Below, piece after piece: positions 21,785 through 34,752 of a stretch of 64,000 nucleotides of DNA (within the stretch, counting starts at the first letter, position 1; every line of letters begins with the position of its first letter). The stretch is from Monodelphis domestica. Lineage: Eukaryota > Chordata > Mammalia > Didelphimorphia > Didelphidae. The notes beneath the pieces were generated by a model. That model was not told the DNA's origin. It saw only the letters and a program-made list of their open reading frames with translations, and did not search any database. Both the position numbers and the translations under genes were made by a program. The stretch covers positions 14,781,255 to 14,845,254 of the forward strand of contig NC_077232.1 in assembly GCF_027887165.1 (NCBI RefSeq). The letters are read 5' to 3'.

Positions 21785-23945
21785 GTTCTGGCAACCACTA
21801 GATTGGATGAGAACTTCTCAATATATATTTTTTTAAAGATAGCCTAGATAATCATTTCTCTGCCACATTTATCCAAGGCTTTTAGAAAAGCATCTTGATC
21901 ACCTCGAGCCTGCTTGCTGGGGCTCCTACCTGAAGCCATCTGCTTCAGACTTTCTTGATTCATATTGCTCACCTGGTCCCAGTTCTGAACACCAAGCCCT
22001 GCTTCTGGGCTCCTGCAATCTGGACCTGTTTGACCAAGTTCCGCTCTTCCAGTCCTGACCCACCTGGCCCCAGCAACTCTGTCCTCCAAGCAGATTGCTC
22101 ATTGCCCCAGACCCAGGACTCACTTCCACCAGCTGGTAAAAAACAGGGGTGATTTTTCATTAGGCTATGATTAGCCTCCATGTGACAAGGGCTAGGGGAT
22201 CACAGGTGGGGAGAATGAAGAGAAGGAAGAGAATTTTCCAAATAGGAACTTACAATTGTGGTATTAAATAGATATATTTTGAGTGCACTGGTCCTTTCAT
22301 TTATTTCCCCAAATGGTTCCTAATCATTGGAAATGCCTAAGGAATCTTTAAATTTACTCCCTGTAATTCTCTCCGATATTCAGGGGAAAAATTTCAGCTC
22401 CCTGCCATTCTTTGGCCCAATTTGAAATTTCAACAACCTACCCTCACTGTGGGGAGGCAGCTCAGTGGCTCAGTGAATTGAAAGCCAGGCCTAGAGATGG
22501 GAGATAATGGGTTGAAATCTGGCATCACATACTTCTTGGAGGTGTGGCCCTGGACAGGTCATTTAACCCCCATTGTCTACCCCTTACCATTTTTCTGCCT
22601 TCTGACAATAGGCATCTAAGTGGATAAAAAACCAAAGAATTTTAAAGAGACTGGTGGTTATATTTTTAAGGATTTTTAGACTCCAATGTTTTATAAAAAT
22701 CTCTGTATTTTATTGCATTTTGCCAATTTTTTTGTTTAAGATTTAACTTTTTGGTATTACGTTCATATATTAATGCATTCAATAGTATTCTGTTACACTG
22801 AATCATTCTAATGTACAGTTTTAACTACTGTTTAATTCTGTTGCTTTTCCCCTATAACTATACTGGACAAATATTATTGAGTAAGCCCATATACAAACAG
22901 CTTTTCTATTTTTAACTTTGTAAATTGTCACATAGAGGATAGATGGACTCCATCAGAACAATGTTTAATTGTATAACAACCTTTGGAAAATTTAATGAGC
23001 TAAATATCTCAAATTGATTTTAAGGGTTGTTTAGGATTTTTTTTCCAAGTCTGGTCATTTTGCCTACCCCTAACAGGAGGTAAGGTCCATTTTAGTAGCA
23101 GAAGCAAAACACAAATTGAATCCCCACCTCCCACATTTATAAAAATGTGAATGGAAGCCAATACAAAGCACTTGAACCTAGTGTGAGCTTTAGGGTTGCG
23201 ACAATTGACATACCTTATGATATAGGCCTTCCTTTTATGCACACTCTTCATGAAAATACTTATAGACAAGTATATAATATTTGGCTCTTACCTGGACCCT
23301 ATAATCCATTCCCTTTTCTCTCTTTCATAGTGTGTCAACTTTCTGTAGTCTTGGCTACTGACTGGGTAAATGTTTATTTGCTTATATCATTTTAATTGGG
23401 CCCTGATTCAAAGATCTGTTATAGATTTACTTTTCCTTAGAATTTTTACACATAAGGCTTTGATAGTCTAAAGTTCATCCAGAAATTATCTTTCTTTCAT
23501 TTGGATTTTTCTGATGGCTTTTGTTATTTCTCTTGCCAATTGATTCATATACCTCATAACTCATCCACGCATCTCTAAATGATCTCTGTGGTTTCCAATC
23601 ACCATCTTTCAGGGGGTAATTTAAATTATTTTTATTCTAGATTATATCAAGTTTAAATTCCTTTTGAGAGTAATTTAGGTTAAGAAACAAGCTACCTCTG
23701 AATTCAGAAACTGAACTGTTTGGAGAAGACATGTAGATGCCTCCACAGACCACAAACTGCATGAGAAAGATCAAGAATGAACTTTGGGTGTGGTTGATTG
23801 AACATTTAATTTGTATGTGTACTTTCATGCCAAAGGTGACTACCCCCTAACTGGATTTTTGTCAATGTGCCTAGCAATCACTGGTTTTGTTCTCTTCCCC
23901 CTTATCCTCAAGTTATTGTAATTTCAAAGTTTCTATGTTTACAAG
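21785..23945 (+). mobile_element. Element G internal region, 3'-truncated
   Basis: A plus-strand member of the A/B family. It keeps the leader, the captured antisense SINE (22453-22620), and regions matching A 8570-8990 and about 9960-10750. The region matching A 9190-9960 is largely missing (jump near 23155). The 3' LTR is not visible; at 23946 a different LTR-like sequence begins. No coding capacity seen. Confidence 0.8.
22453..22620 (-). mobile_element. CORE-type SINE captured inside element G
   Basis: Read minus this is the marsupial SINE; on the plus strand it shows GAGGCAGCTCAGTGGCTCAG and GTGTGGCCCTGGACAGGTCA. Same position and orientation as in A and B. Confidence 0.8.
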
Positions 23946-24644
23946 TGTAAAAGGGTGGTATTTGGGGCTGGGATCAGAAGGATTGAATTGGGCCGGTATC
24001 AGTAGGTTGTCTGTGGGTTGAAGGCTAATAGACACTCTGACCAGGGCAGAGCCTGCTCTGAGATCACACACAGACCACTCAATAAAATTGGATGGTAGCT
24101 TAATGAAACAGGGAAGGGCTAAAGGGGATTGGTATAACTCTAATGCCAAACCCCTCTAACTAGATCACAGGAGCTAATGTCTCCTCATGGAGATTCTTCT
24201 CAGAGGTTTATGTCTACACTAATCCCTCTCCTCTCTGCCTAGATCAATCCCAGCCCCAGTTCTTGATAAGCTACATCTAAACCCTCTCTTAGATGATATG
24301 AAGGAACTGGTCTGTGTAAGCCTGGTAGGGCCCTAGGAAGGTCCGGGATCATAAAAGGACCCAGAGCTGGTCTCACAATCACTGCAGATAGTTGGTCAGG
24401 ATTCCCAGGTTCTTCTGTGATGAAATTAAGCACACAAGACAACAAGTAGGACAGGAATAAGGATAGGATGAGCCCCTGAGGAAAAGCAACCACACCCTCC
24501 AGGTACCTCCAGAGAGACAGCAGCCCCCTCAGTTCCAGTCTAACCTTCCTTCAAAATTCCAGGATATTTTCTTACTGGTCTCATGCTGCTCTCCTTTGCA
24601 AACTGATATACTTTCCTACTAGACTTAAATTTTCCTTATAACAG
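23946..24644. repeat. Probable solo LTR of another family
   Basis: A 699-bp block beginning TGTAAAAGGG and ending TTATAACA, unlike the sequences on either side and placed at the end of element G. Inverted TGT/ACA ends suggest an LTR. Orientation is uncertain and no target duplication is clear. Confidence 0.4.
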
Positions 24645-25808
24645 TTGCCCACTTTCCACAAAGCCAAAATAGTGTTGAAAATAATGTTTTGGCATTTGTG
24701 TACCAATAAACTTGACTTACACCCAGACTAAAATTCTTACCCAAAATAATAAACAGCCCACACTAACTTGTCTCATTCTATCTAACACTACCTTATTCTA
24801 GGGATTCAAACAATGGAAAGGTAAAAGAAAAATTATATAATGTATAATGCAAAATAAGCCTATGCAAAACCAAAACAAGCAAAGAAAATATTGAAATAAA
24901 AATACAAACACAAAACATCTTGTAAAACAGTAAAGTCAAAAAGTACTATCTTTATAAACTTGAGAGAGATAACCCAAGTTTGGGGCTTAGGAACTGAGGC
25001 AAAGGTGCAAACTTTGTAAGTAATATTCCAGGTCTAAGGACAAAGGTTGGAATGTAATCATCTCCCCAACCCAGTAGACAATAAATATAATATTTACATA
25101 CATGTTATACACATAAATATTTGTATATGCATATACATACATTAGAATACAATTTTCAACCCTAAGATACACACTATTTACTTTATTTATACATCTAATT
25201 ACATATTTATGTGATATAATACATACTATATACTATATACAATGTATTGTGTAAAATCAAATGTATGTTGCAACATAATTTTCTACCCTACTTTACCATA
25301 TCATCCCTAAACTCTAATCTAACTACATCGCTATATACTACTTAATATTATCAAAATAGAACATCTGACCTCCGACATCCTATCTTAATGTGATCTAGTA
25401 AAAAACACCTACCTACCTATGCTACTACTATTCCAACCTATCTAAAATCTAAACAGTATCCATTTATCTACATGACATTTATATATAAATAAATCCTATA
25501 ACAAGTAGTTTTTCATGTATTCACTACTTGAATCCATGTATACTAACCATGTTTATGTTTATGTTTATATCTATAGGTTTAGGTTGTGTTGTGTTATGTT
25601 TCTGTTGTATGCAACATACCTACCACAACTTCAGATCCTCCATCTTCTCATCTTCTCTGATGAAATCTCTTCTTCTCCAAATTCCATGGTAGTAATATGT
25701 ACTGCTGAATGCATTGCAATATGAATATGTAATATTACATACCAAATTCTTTCAAGCAATTGTCCATTAATCACCTGATCCTCTTCATTGAAAAATCTTC
25801 TTTATGTG
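24645..25808. other. AT-rich stretch, nothing recognised
   Basis: AT-rich, with ATA/TAC-rich segments at 25080-25500. No exon, LTR boundary or named repeat that I can support. Confidence 0.5.
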
Positions 25809-26056
25809 TGTTTTAAAATTAATAATCAATCATGAAATATTATATTTTATGAAGTTTTATTAATAATAACTAAAACAAAAGAACTGCCTCACTTCAGCTC
25901 ATTTGCAGTTCACAAGTCCAAGAGAGAGATGAGGGAGGAATTACAGCCACTTAAATACAATCACAAAAAATGTGGGAATGAAGGAAAAGGGAATTTGGGG
26001 AAATACTTCAGGACTTCTGGGTAATGAAGCCAAAGGCTGAAAGTCTCCATTTACAC
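25809..26056 (-). repeat. Element H 3' LTR
   Basis: A 248-bp minus-strand LTR, TGTAAATGGAGACTTTCAGC (26056) to AAAACA (25809), with AATAAA read minus near 25857. A polypurine tract (AAGGGGTTTATG read minus) precedes it. Layout as in element C. Confidence 0.65.
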
Positions 26057-28310
26057 ATAAACCCCTTGTGATCCTGTTAAGAAAGTGGTTTCCGGAAAAG
26101 GATCATGGAAACCTAATCAACTTAAAAATTGCAATAATTGTTGGATAAAAGGAAAAGAGAACAAAAACAATGATTACTAGGTAGACAAAAAGCCAATTTG
26201 GTAGCAGTACCATTTGGTATAAGAGGATACATTCAAAACAGAGGTATTTCAAACCCTTTATAGTTCAATTCACATCCAAAATTTCACTCTGGATCTTCTG
26301 GTGAAGCATGTGGTCTCTGCAGGCATCTATCTTCATGGTGCATTCTGGATTCTGGGAGGTAGCAAGTTTCTTATCCTAAACTTGCTTACATTTAAATCAA
26401 AGTTCCCAACAATAACTTGCCCCCCCCCCCAGGTGAATAATAACAAACATAGGGATCACTCAAAGATGCATGGCTGTGATATGAGGTATATGGATCAATT
26501 TGCAAAAGAAAATTAAAAACATGAAAAATCCAAATAAAAGAGAAAAATAACTTGTGGATGAAATACAAAATGTAAAAATCTTATGTCTAAAAAAATCTAA
26601 GTAAAGGAAAAACAAATCTATAACAGGTCCTTGTATCAGGGTCCAATTTAAATGATTTAAGCAATTATGCATTTAACCAATCAATAGCTAGTACTATAGA
26701 AAATTTGCCACACCATGAAAGACATAAATGGGACTACATCATAGGATCCAGGTAGGAGTCAAATTTGAGATACTTGGTAGAATACAGGGCAAGGAAGACC
26801 TGCCTGTAACACATGTTAAAGAGCCACAACCTCAAACCCCAAACAAGTTCAAGTCCTCTTGTCTTGACTCAAAATTGCTTCAATCCCACTGAGATCTGAT
26901 CTCCTTTACCTTGCGCTCATAGGCACAATGCAAGTGCTCTGTGTTTCTTTACCACTGTACAGAGGCTCTTTGGTATATTCCCTTATTCTGGAATCAGATA
27001 AAATCATGAAGAAAAGTTCCATAATTCTTTTAAATAATCATTGGCATCATTTTTATAATCTAAAGCTTTTTGGACATGCATTAGTATTAGAAAAATTTAT
27101 TTAAAACTTATATTACTGAAAGATAAAAATAATTAAAGAAAAATCATCCCAATACTTTTTACATGTGCTTCAAATACAAAAAGGAAAGAAAAATAAAACT
27201 CAGATATTATATTTCACATTCAAGGAAAAATCATTAAAATAAGTTTTAAAAGTTAAAAATCTATAGGTTAAAATCAGTGACACTGTCAGTAATGTGTGAG
27301 TACAAATTATTTTCAGAATAAAAAAGTAACACATTTGATAATTCACATTCAAAGAAGTACCAAAGTCCCCCAAATTCACAATAGCCCAGTTGATTAAAAT
27401 AGCAAATAAACGCACTATAATATTTCACATAAATTGCTGTATGACATTAAAAATCCCTATGAAAGAATGGATATCTGTCACAATTTTTACAGATGTAGCA
27501 AATCTTTTAACCTTAACAAAAATATTTTTAAACAAAGTAAAATTAATTTGTGTCTAGAACATCATCAAGAAATCTAGTTAGTTCTGCTGAAATTAAATTA
27601 AAATGAAGAGTTTGGCAGAAGGTCTTTTTTCCCCTGATTCATGGAAAAACTTTGGTAAGGACATTTTTTTTCTCTACTTTTAATACAAAATTCTTATATA
27701 TGTATACATACATACATATATATATACATATATATATATATAATCATCCACCATACAGAAACTACTAGTTACTAAAATTATTTCTGATGACCTCTTAAAA
27801 TGACCATTTAAATTCTTAGCTCATTAAGTCCTCCAAAGTTGGCACACAATTTAACCGATTGTGTTGAAATCCATCCATCTTCATCTATGTGAAAATTCAC
27901 AAAGGTAACATGTGATCTTCAATGGATCTAGTGACAAGAATTTTAGGCAAAATATTCATGGACTTATACAGTGATATTTTATTCCTCAGCAGATGTAAAA
28001 GTACAAATTAAAGATCAATAAAGGCAAAACATAGTAGCTTAAAATGATTCAGTATTACAGAAAGTTATTGACTACATTAATATAGATGAACTTAAAGAAA
28101 TTTAAACCTTAAAGCAATCAGTAAACACAATAATATAAACAAATGAGAAGGTGCAGGCAGTGCAGTCAAAATCCTTTTTACCAATCCCAATAGATTTATT
28201 CTATATTATAGGAGGAGAATAAACTCAAAATATTAGCAATAAGCTTCCAGATTTCCCTTAAAGTTTCCTTCCCCTCCCCCCACAGTTATTCTCCATTTAG
28301 ATTTCATTCA
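26057..28310 (-). mobile_element. Element H internal region, 5'-truncated
   Basis: A minus-strand member of the A/B/C family. 26100-26720 aligns to 5735-6360 of B, and 26930-27600 to 6600-7330. The match fades near 28310 before the SINE position, so the 5' part and 5' LTR are missing. A run of C at 26420-26431 and a TA/CA repeat at 27700-27742 are local features. No coding motif seen. Confidence 0.7.
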
Positions 28311-28860
28311 TGAGAGGTCTGAATTTTTTCATAGAAGCACAGGGCAGAATCTCATCTCTGCCTATTGAGAGCAGTAAGGATTTTTAGAACTTTGTCAAAA
28401 TATTTCAGGTGGTTTTGTAGCATAAGCAGCCTAGCTTGTGGCACATTCTTGAGGAGATGGAAATAAAGTAGGAAATCTCCAATGAAAATAAAAACTCCCA
28501 GGAAAAGAATTCAGTAGATCCAAACTGTACTTTTTATCTCTACCAACTCAAACTGTTCTTTCAGAATTTTTTTTTCTGAAAGGGCCCTTTCCAAAACAAA
28601 AGGAGAGAATATTTATGGAACATAAATTACCTCTTTTTGGCAGAGGACTTTTTTTTATAAATGACCAATTAAGGAAACAAGGACATAAAACTTATGACAT
28701 AGACACACATTGAATCAAAAAAGCAAACATGAAACACACACTAAGGAAAGCATGCTTCTAAGATTTAAGATGCTTTCCCAAGATCTTGAGGAAGAAAGAA
28801 AAAGGAAGAAGAAATGAAAAACCCCTTCTTGCTGTTTCCAAGTTACTTTCCCTTTAAAAT
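28311..28860. other. No recognised feature
   Basis: AT-rich, purine-rich at 28730-28830. No gene or repeat that I can name. Confidence 0.4.
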
Positions 28861-29337
28861 TGTTAGCGGTGCAAAAAGTGTTTTGCCTCCAGGAGCCTTA
28901 AGTGTAAACATTTGAAAAGGTGACAAGGGATTGGAAAATGGGCTTTTCTCTGCTACAGTCGAGGATCTGGGGTTCATGGAGGTGGAGGAAGAGGGGGACC
29001 CCTCATTCCTCACCATTCACTCCTCCTTCCCTCAGGTGGGGGCTTGTCGGCGGTTGTCTAGCCAGAACTGGAATGTTATAAGATTTTAAGTCCGGGCTAC
29101 CTTTTTCTTCTGGGTCTGCATGTACCGCCCCCACATTGGGGAACCACAGACTGCAATTCTGAATAAACTCCAACACTTTCGTCAGCCATGACTTGCTTAC
29201 TTTTCTCTCTTTTATTCCCCTTTTCGGAAAACTGTTTCATGATTTCAGTGAACAGCTTGCTTTCTTTCAATTCACCGTGTCCGGTGGAGGACCTTTTCTA
29301 CCTTTAATTTCTCCTGTTCTGAACCTCTCCTCTTACA
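28861..29337 (+). repeat. ERV LTR of a separate family
   Basis: 477 bp from TGTTAGCGGTGC to CTCTTACA, with AATAAA at 29162-29167. It is followed by TTGGGAGCCCTGGATTAC, which fits a primer-binding site (TGG near the LTR end). A leader-like 29338-29604 follows and then breaks abruptly into V2R exon sequence. Confidence 0.6.
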
Positions 29338-29604
29338 TTGGGAGCCCTGGATTACTCCCAACCCAACCCTGCTCCATCCACAGGGGGATGCGGAACCTCT
29401 TTCAGGGGTAGAACCTGATGGGTTCAAAACTGATGGGGCTTTGCCAAAGGGGAATTACCTAGTCGGGAAAGGTCCATATCCATCACCAGAAATGACACGG
29501 TCAAGGTCAGGCGGCCAATGATCAGTCAAGAAAATACCAAACTGAAGACATCGTCATCATTATGGCCATGGGACTGCTTTGCGTCTGATAGCTGCTCCGC
29601 CATC

Positions 29605-30906
29605 CCCAGCCTCTGTGGCATCTGCTGGGCACATATGGCCCCTTCCTGGAGAAGGATACACACTCTGAGGCTTCCTTCATTGTCATTCAGTGCAATGACG
29701 GCTCCCTTGTGACCTTCTACTGTGTCCTTGGCTACATGGGCTGTAATAATGAAAATAGTGGAAGACATAAACTGTGGTAGATAAAAGAGTTGTTGCTTAA
29801 ATTGTGACCACAGAAAATATGTTTTCAAGACAGTGTATTGTTTTAAATCACATATAAGGTGGTTGCCAGGGAAAAATTCCCAATTATTAAATATACCCAA
29901 GTCAGCTGGGTTTTCTAGAGATTTTAATTAATACAAATGAGGGATTAAGAAAGAGAGAAAGAATAAGAGAGGAATAAGTATGAAGGGCCTTAGCCAACAT
30001 GGCCTAGACCTGAGTCTTCAGAGAGAGATCAGTCAGTCTTAAATCACTCACCACAAGATCTGTCCAAGCAAGGAAACTAGTGTTCAGAGATACCAGTTCA
30101 GCCAAATATCCATCTCCAGAGAGAGATTCTTCTGACTGTCCTGAGACTCAGCTTTTCCTCTCCTTATAAAGAGAATTTTCTCCTATGTCACCTCCCCTAA
30201 GTTCTCCCATCTACCCATCGCAGTAGACATTTTTCAAAGGACAGACCATTCTTAGTTCACAGCTAAGAAGGCTTTAAATTTTTTATTAAGTTCACACCAG
30301 AAAACCTCTGAGAAAGTTTCTCACCTCTTTGCTCAGTGTAAATTCACAAGTTGCCTGACCTTTATAGGTACTTAGCATCCTTTTGTATTAGATCTAAAAA
30401 TAGGCACAGCTTAAGAACTTTTGCCTTACTATAAGTATGGATTTAAGTATTTTTCATTGTTCAGCAAGGAGTTTCTTCCCCTAAAGCAGGCTTAAGTAGG
30501 GGTGGAGTAGAGGTCTCACATTCCTGATCTAAGTTCCTTCATTGTTTAAAATGGGGAATGGTCTTAACCCAACCTTATGAAGTACAGTCTGAGAATCTTT
30601 AAGGTTCACAGGCTTCCTGGCCTTGGTCAGCTTTACATTAGCTTCCTGGCAAGGAATCTGCCAGACACTTTCAATGAAGCCAAGTATGTGACATTCAGCA
30701 TGCTTGTGTTTTGCAGTGTCTGGATTGCCTTCTTGCCCCCATTTCAGAGCACCAAAGGGAAGGCCATGGTGGCCATGGAGATCTTTTCCATTGTGGTCTC
30801 CAGTGCTGGGATCCTCATCTGTATCTTTGCTCCCAAATGCTATGTGATCCTTCTCAGGGCAGACAGAAATACCCTGGAGATATTAAAAAACAAAGCTAAT
30901 TCCTGA
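29605..30906 (+). pseudogene. V2R pseudogene: last exon, split by an LTR and frameshifted
   Basis: 29605-29741 encodes the second extracellular loop and TM5 start of a V2R (DTHSEASFIVIQCND, FYCVLGYMG). The same exon continues at 30611 after an 869-bp solo LTR (GFLALVSFT), then loses one base relative to gene 1, shifting the frame. The rest is readable ([41 protein letters not shown]) and ends in TGA at 30904-30906. Everything upstream of the second loop is replaced by ERV leader sequence. Where both are present, identity to gene 1 is high, including the 3' flank, so this is a duplicate of the same locus. Three lesions (truncation, insertion, frameshift) make it a clear pseudogene. Confidence 0.95.
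29742..30610 (-). repeat. Solo LTR (family E) inside the V2R pseudogene exon
   Basis: 869 bp between two parts of one exon. Read minus it starts TGTGAACCTTAAAGATTCTC and ends TTATTACA. It shares long blocks with the LTRs at 50832-51818 and 58636-59589. GGC flanks both sides, so at least 3 bp of target duplication remain. Confidence 0.88.
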
Positions 30907-31639
30907 GGAGCAATGTGTAATCTCTTAGAGATGTAGCTCCTGCTTTCTAATTACTGATTTAAAATACTCTAGCTTTTATACCATTTATTTTCTCTTATCA
31001 TGTCTTTCTTTTGTACTAGACTTGAAAAGTATTTTGAAGAAAGTCATATTCCTTGATTTCTCAATAGATGTAGAATTAAATTAATAATTATATAAAATAC
31101 CCTCTAAAGAACAGACCCTTAATATGTTGATGAAGATTAAAATAATAGTATAAAAATAAATTAATTATGTGGGGGGGCATGATTTCTAATTCTTGGTTTA
31201 GTATTTTCCCACTAACCTTGGAAGGGTTCATCTAGGATTTTGATACCAACATATCTTATTTGAAAGGTGGAAGTGTTATCTTTCCCAACTTGGTTATGGG
31301 TATCATATCAGTCATTATATTTGTCAACTAACATTTGAAGAATTAAACAAAAAGAACAGAGATGATTTTCTGAGGAATTATTACTAGTCAGTTTATTTGT
31401 TATGGTAGATTATTTATCCTAAATAAACAAACATAAGAAGTTATACCTCCCATTCATTTAAAAAAATTTCATTGTGGAATTATGGTCTGTTTGGATAATT
31501 CTTTGTCAGTGATTCATTGTTCTTTTCTCATTGTTTCCTGAATGGTATCTTGAACATAATGGCAGTTGTTTATGATAAGATGTAATAAAAATGAGAAAAT
31601 GACCATGCATTGATAATCATTCAATGTTCTTGTTTTTAA
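30907..31639 (+). other. 3' flank shared with V2R gene 1, then unassigned
   Basis: 30907-31210 aligns to 21117-21455. The element G insertion found after gene 1 is absent here. 31220-31639 is AT-rich with nothing recognised. Confidence 0.6.
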
Positions 31640-31745
31640 TACCCTTATCTTTTATCCTAGAATCAATACCATGTATTTGTTCCAAATGACTTGGTAAATG
31701 AGATGCTATTAGTGTTAAGAGACTTGTTCAGGGTCTCAAAAAATT
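31640..31745 (+). mobile_element. SINE fragment
   Basis: Partial CORE-type SINE (CTAGAATCAATACCATGTAT, TTAAGAGACTTGTTCAGGGTC) cut off at the ERV start. Confidence 0.6.
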
Positions 31746-31749
31746 TGAA

Positions 31750-32280
31750 TTTATTGAAATGCCAACCACAGGCACTGAACAAGTTTATAGCCAAATCGCC
31801 CTCGCGCCCAAAGGGCATGGCAAGCTCTGCCAGGCAAGGACACGGCTGCGAACTCTTATATAGAAATCACGCAGAAACAAAATGAAAGCTTTGCGGATTT
31901 TGTAGACAGATTATCCGTGGAAACAAGGAGACAAATACCACATGAAGGAGCAGCCCAGGTGTTAATTAAAGATCTTGCCTATAGAAATTCAAACGCAGAG
32001 TCTAGAAAGGCTTTAGCTCCCATCAAAGCTATGGGTACTTTGACTGATTTTTTAAGAGCCTGCCAGGACATAGGCACTTTTGAGCATCAATCTGTCTTGG
32101 CAGTGCAGGCTAGAACACCTAATGGTCAGTGTTTCTCCTGTAGCCAGACAGATCACTTTCAAAATGCTTGTCCAAATCCAAGAGCTAGGAGAACTCCAGG
32201 AATATGCCTTAGTAGCAAAAGGGGCAAGCACTGGGCTTCTTCATGCATAAACAGCCCCCCCAAGAATCATTTCTACAAAT
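31750..32280 (+). pseudogene. Betaretrovirus-like gag, 3' part
   Basis: Capsid carboxy domain with a major-homology-region-like stretch (ESFADFVDRLSVETRRQIP), then nucleocapsid. The first zinc knuckle fits CX2CX4HX4C (CFSCSQTDHFQNAC). The second has Ser for its second Cys (CLSSKRGKHWASSC). The open frame at 31917-32282 is part of it. Matrix, amino-terminal capsid and 5' LTR are missing, so the provirus is 5'-truncated near 31750. Confidence 0.85.
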
Positions 32281-32339
32281 GACCCACACACATGGCAAAA
32301 AACTAGATTGTGGGCAAGCCTTGAGCCCAGGGATAAATT

Positions 32340-33020
32340 GAGGCATTAATCAGACAAATGCTGCTAGGAACCTGGAATCAGCTATGAATTCCTATCCACA
32401 GTTTCCAATAACAGCAGATTTGGATGTTCTAGTGGAAAGGCAAAAGGCACTCTTTCAAATTCCTACAGACTTTGCTTTTTCTGTGCCTGGAGGTTATATA
32501 GGATCAGTCTTAGGCACACCAGAGTTCTTTGTTAAAGGGCTGGAAATTCTACCACAAGTTCCTAAGGTCATAAATTTTACATCTTAGCTACAGCTAGGTC
32601 TGCATTTGGCACCACAAAAGGAATGGAGAGAGCCTCATTACTTTTGTTACCTGAGACAACTTGCTTTCAAAAAAGCATTCAGGAAAAAAAGCCAAACTGA
32701 ATCACAGACTCACAGTTTATTTTGGACTCAAAAATCACGCAGGATAGATTAATGATGAGTCTTTACACAGAAGAGAAGATTGTAACAGGCATTTTAGATT
32801 ATGGTGCAGACATTTCTGTAATTTCTGCTAATGATTGGCCACAATCTTGGGCAGTTATTGAACCTCACCAATGGTTAATAGGCATAGGAACTCCTGAAAA
32901 AGTTTTGCAATCTGCCAAGATTTATCATGGTGTGATGATGAAGGACACAAAGGTATATTTAATCTTATGTTTTAGACATTTCCCAATCTCTTTGGGGCAC
33001 AGAAGTCATGGCTGATATGA
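32340..33020 (+). pseudogene. Betaretrovirus-like dUTPase and protease region
   Basis: 32384-32587 has a dUTPase-like stretch (IPTDFAFSVPGGYIGSVLG, VKGLEILPQV). 32722-33015 is an aspartic protease in which the catalytic triad reads Asp-Tyr-Gly (LDYGADISVIS) instead of Asp-Thr-Gly. Betaretroviruses carry dUTPase and protease in one frame between gag and pol, so the order fits. Stops lie between the two pieces. Confidence 0.7.
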
Positions 33021-33094
33021 ATATAACACTGACTACATCGAGTCAGGTACAATCAGAATTTGTAGGTTCTGTAAAGACCTCTTAAGCAAAATAT

Positions 33095-34752
33095 GCTGAT
33101 CCAATAACGTGGATTGACTCTAAGCCCATATGGATCAATCAATGGCCTATTTCTAAAGAAAAGCTAGTACATGTAGATGAAATAATACAAGAGCAATTAC
33201 AATTGGGTCATATTTGGGAGTCAAATACTCCTTGGAAAACCCCAATATTTTTGGTACCCAAAAAGTCATGAAAATGGAGGCTGGTTCATGATTTACGGAA
33301 GGTAAACAAAGAAATGATTGACATGGGCACTCACCAACCAGGCCTACCTTCCCCTAGCCCCATTACCATAAATTGGAACTTGGTAGTAATAGATTAAAAA
33401 GTCTGTTTTTTCAACAATCTGCTTTCCCCACAGGACTGTCACAGATTTGTGTTCTCAGTCCCATCCATAAATTTTAATAGTCCATTCAAAATGTTAGAAT
33501 GGATTGTCCTTCCAAAAGGAATGAAGGTCAGCTCTTGCCTGTGTCAAAAATTTGTGGCACAAGCCCTGGAAGAAATTAGAAAAAAATAGGAATTTCTATA
33601 TATTTGTCAATACTTAGACGATATTTTGCTAGCAGCACCATCTAGTGGCAAAGTTAAGGAACTGCTAGCAGAGACTACAAAGGCTCTTAGGAAAGCACAA
33701 TTGGTCCTTATAAATATCTGGGAACAATCGTGCATAATCAAGAAATTAGATCTCAAAAAATAGTGATGCGTAGGGATTCTCTAAACACTTTAAATGATTT
33801 TCAAAAATTACTAGGTGATATTAACTGGCTTAGAGCTTTTCTAAAAATTACAACAGGACAATTAGAAAATGTATATGCCACCTTGAAGGGAGACCCTGCC
33901 CTGTCTTCCCCCAGAATGCTGTCACCCAAAGCTGAAGAAGAATTAAAAATTGTGGATGCAGCATTATCAGCAGATAGGTTATACAGGACTGATCCTTCCC
34001 TACCCTAAGTAGCATCAGTCTTAAGCACTGGATACACACCCAAGGGTACATTACATCAAGGGGAGGATATAATTGAGTGGATACATCTAGCCAATCAGCA
34101 AACTAAATCTCTCACTAGTTTCTTAGAACTCATGATCTTAACAATCACTCAGATAAGAAAACATCCCAGCAATTAGTAGGTGCTGACCGGGACACCATCC
34201 ATGTTCCTATCACACGAGAACAGGTTCAGAATTTATTTGCAGTCATTATCGTGGCAAATTGCTCTTGTGGATTTTACAAGAAAGATTGATAATCACATTC
34301 CTGGTAATAAAATATTACAACTTGTGAAATTAACTGCTATCATTTTTCCAAAAATAACATCTATGCATCCTATTGTTAATGCTGTGAATGTCTTTACGGA
34401 TGCATCAAAGAGTGGCAAGGCAGGAGCAGTGGTAGATGAGAATGTGATGTTGCTGCACACCAAGTATGGTTCCCCACAAAAGGCTGAATTAGCAGCAGTC
34501 AGGAGTGTACTTAAGGATGTAACACAACCTTGCAACATCATATGTGATTCATTGTATGTAGTAAATTTAGTTAACTCGCTGGAAACAGCTAAGATTAAAC
34601 CTGTCTCTGATGAAGACTTATTTCTTTTATTTCTTACCACCCACACGGTGATACTACAAAGGCAAAACACATTGTTTATAACACATATTCACATTCCCAC
34701 ACTAACCTCCCCAGACCTCTGTCTGAGGGAAATTCAGAGGTGGATGCATTAG
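33095..34752 (+). pseudogene. Betaretrovirus-like RT and RNase H
   Basis: RT starts near WIDSKPIWINQWP (33110) and continues with TPIFLVPKKS, LVHDLRKVNK, VLPKGMK and the catalytic QYLDDILLA near 33610. The motif reads YLDD, whereas YMDD is more usual. Stops occur inside the fingers, palm and near 33587. The thumb and connection region lie at 33730-34008. RNase H at 34180-34752 keeps its acidic residues (VFTDASKSGKAGA, AELAAVRS, ICDSLYVVNLV). Multiple stops and frameshifts; not functional. Confidence 0.88.
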
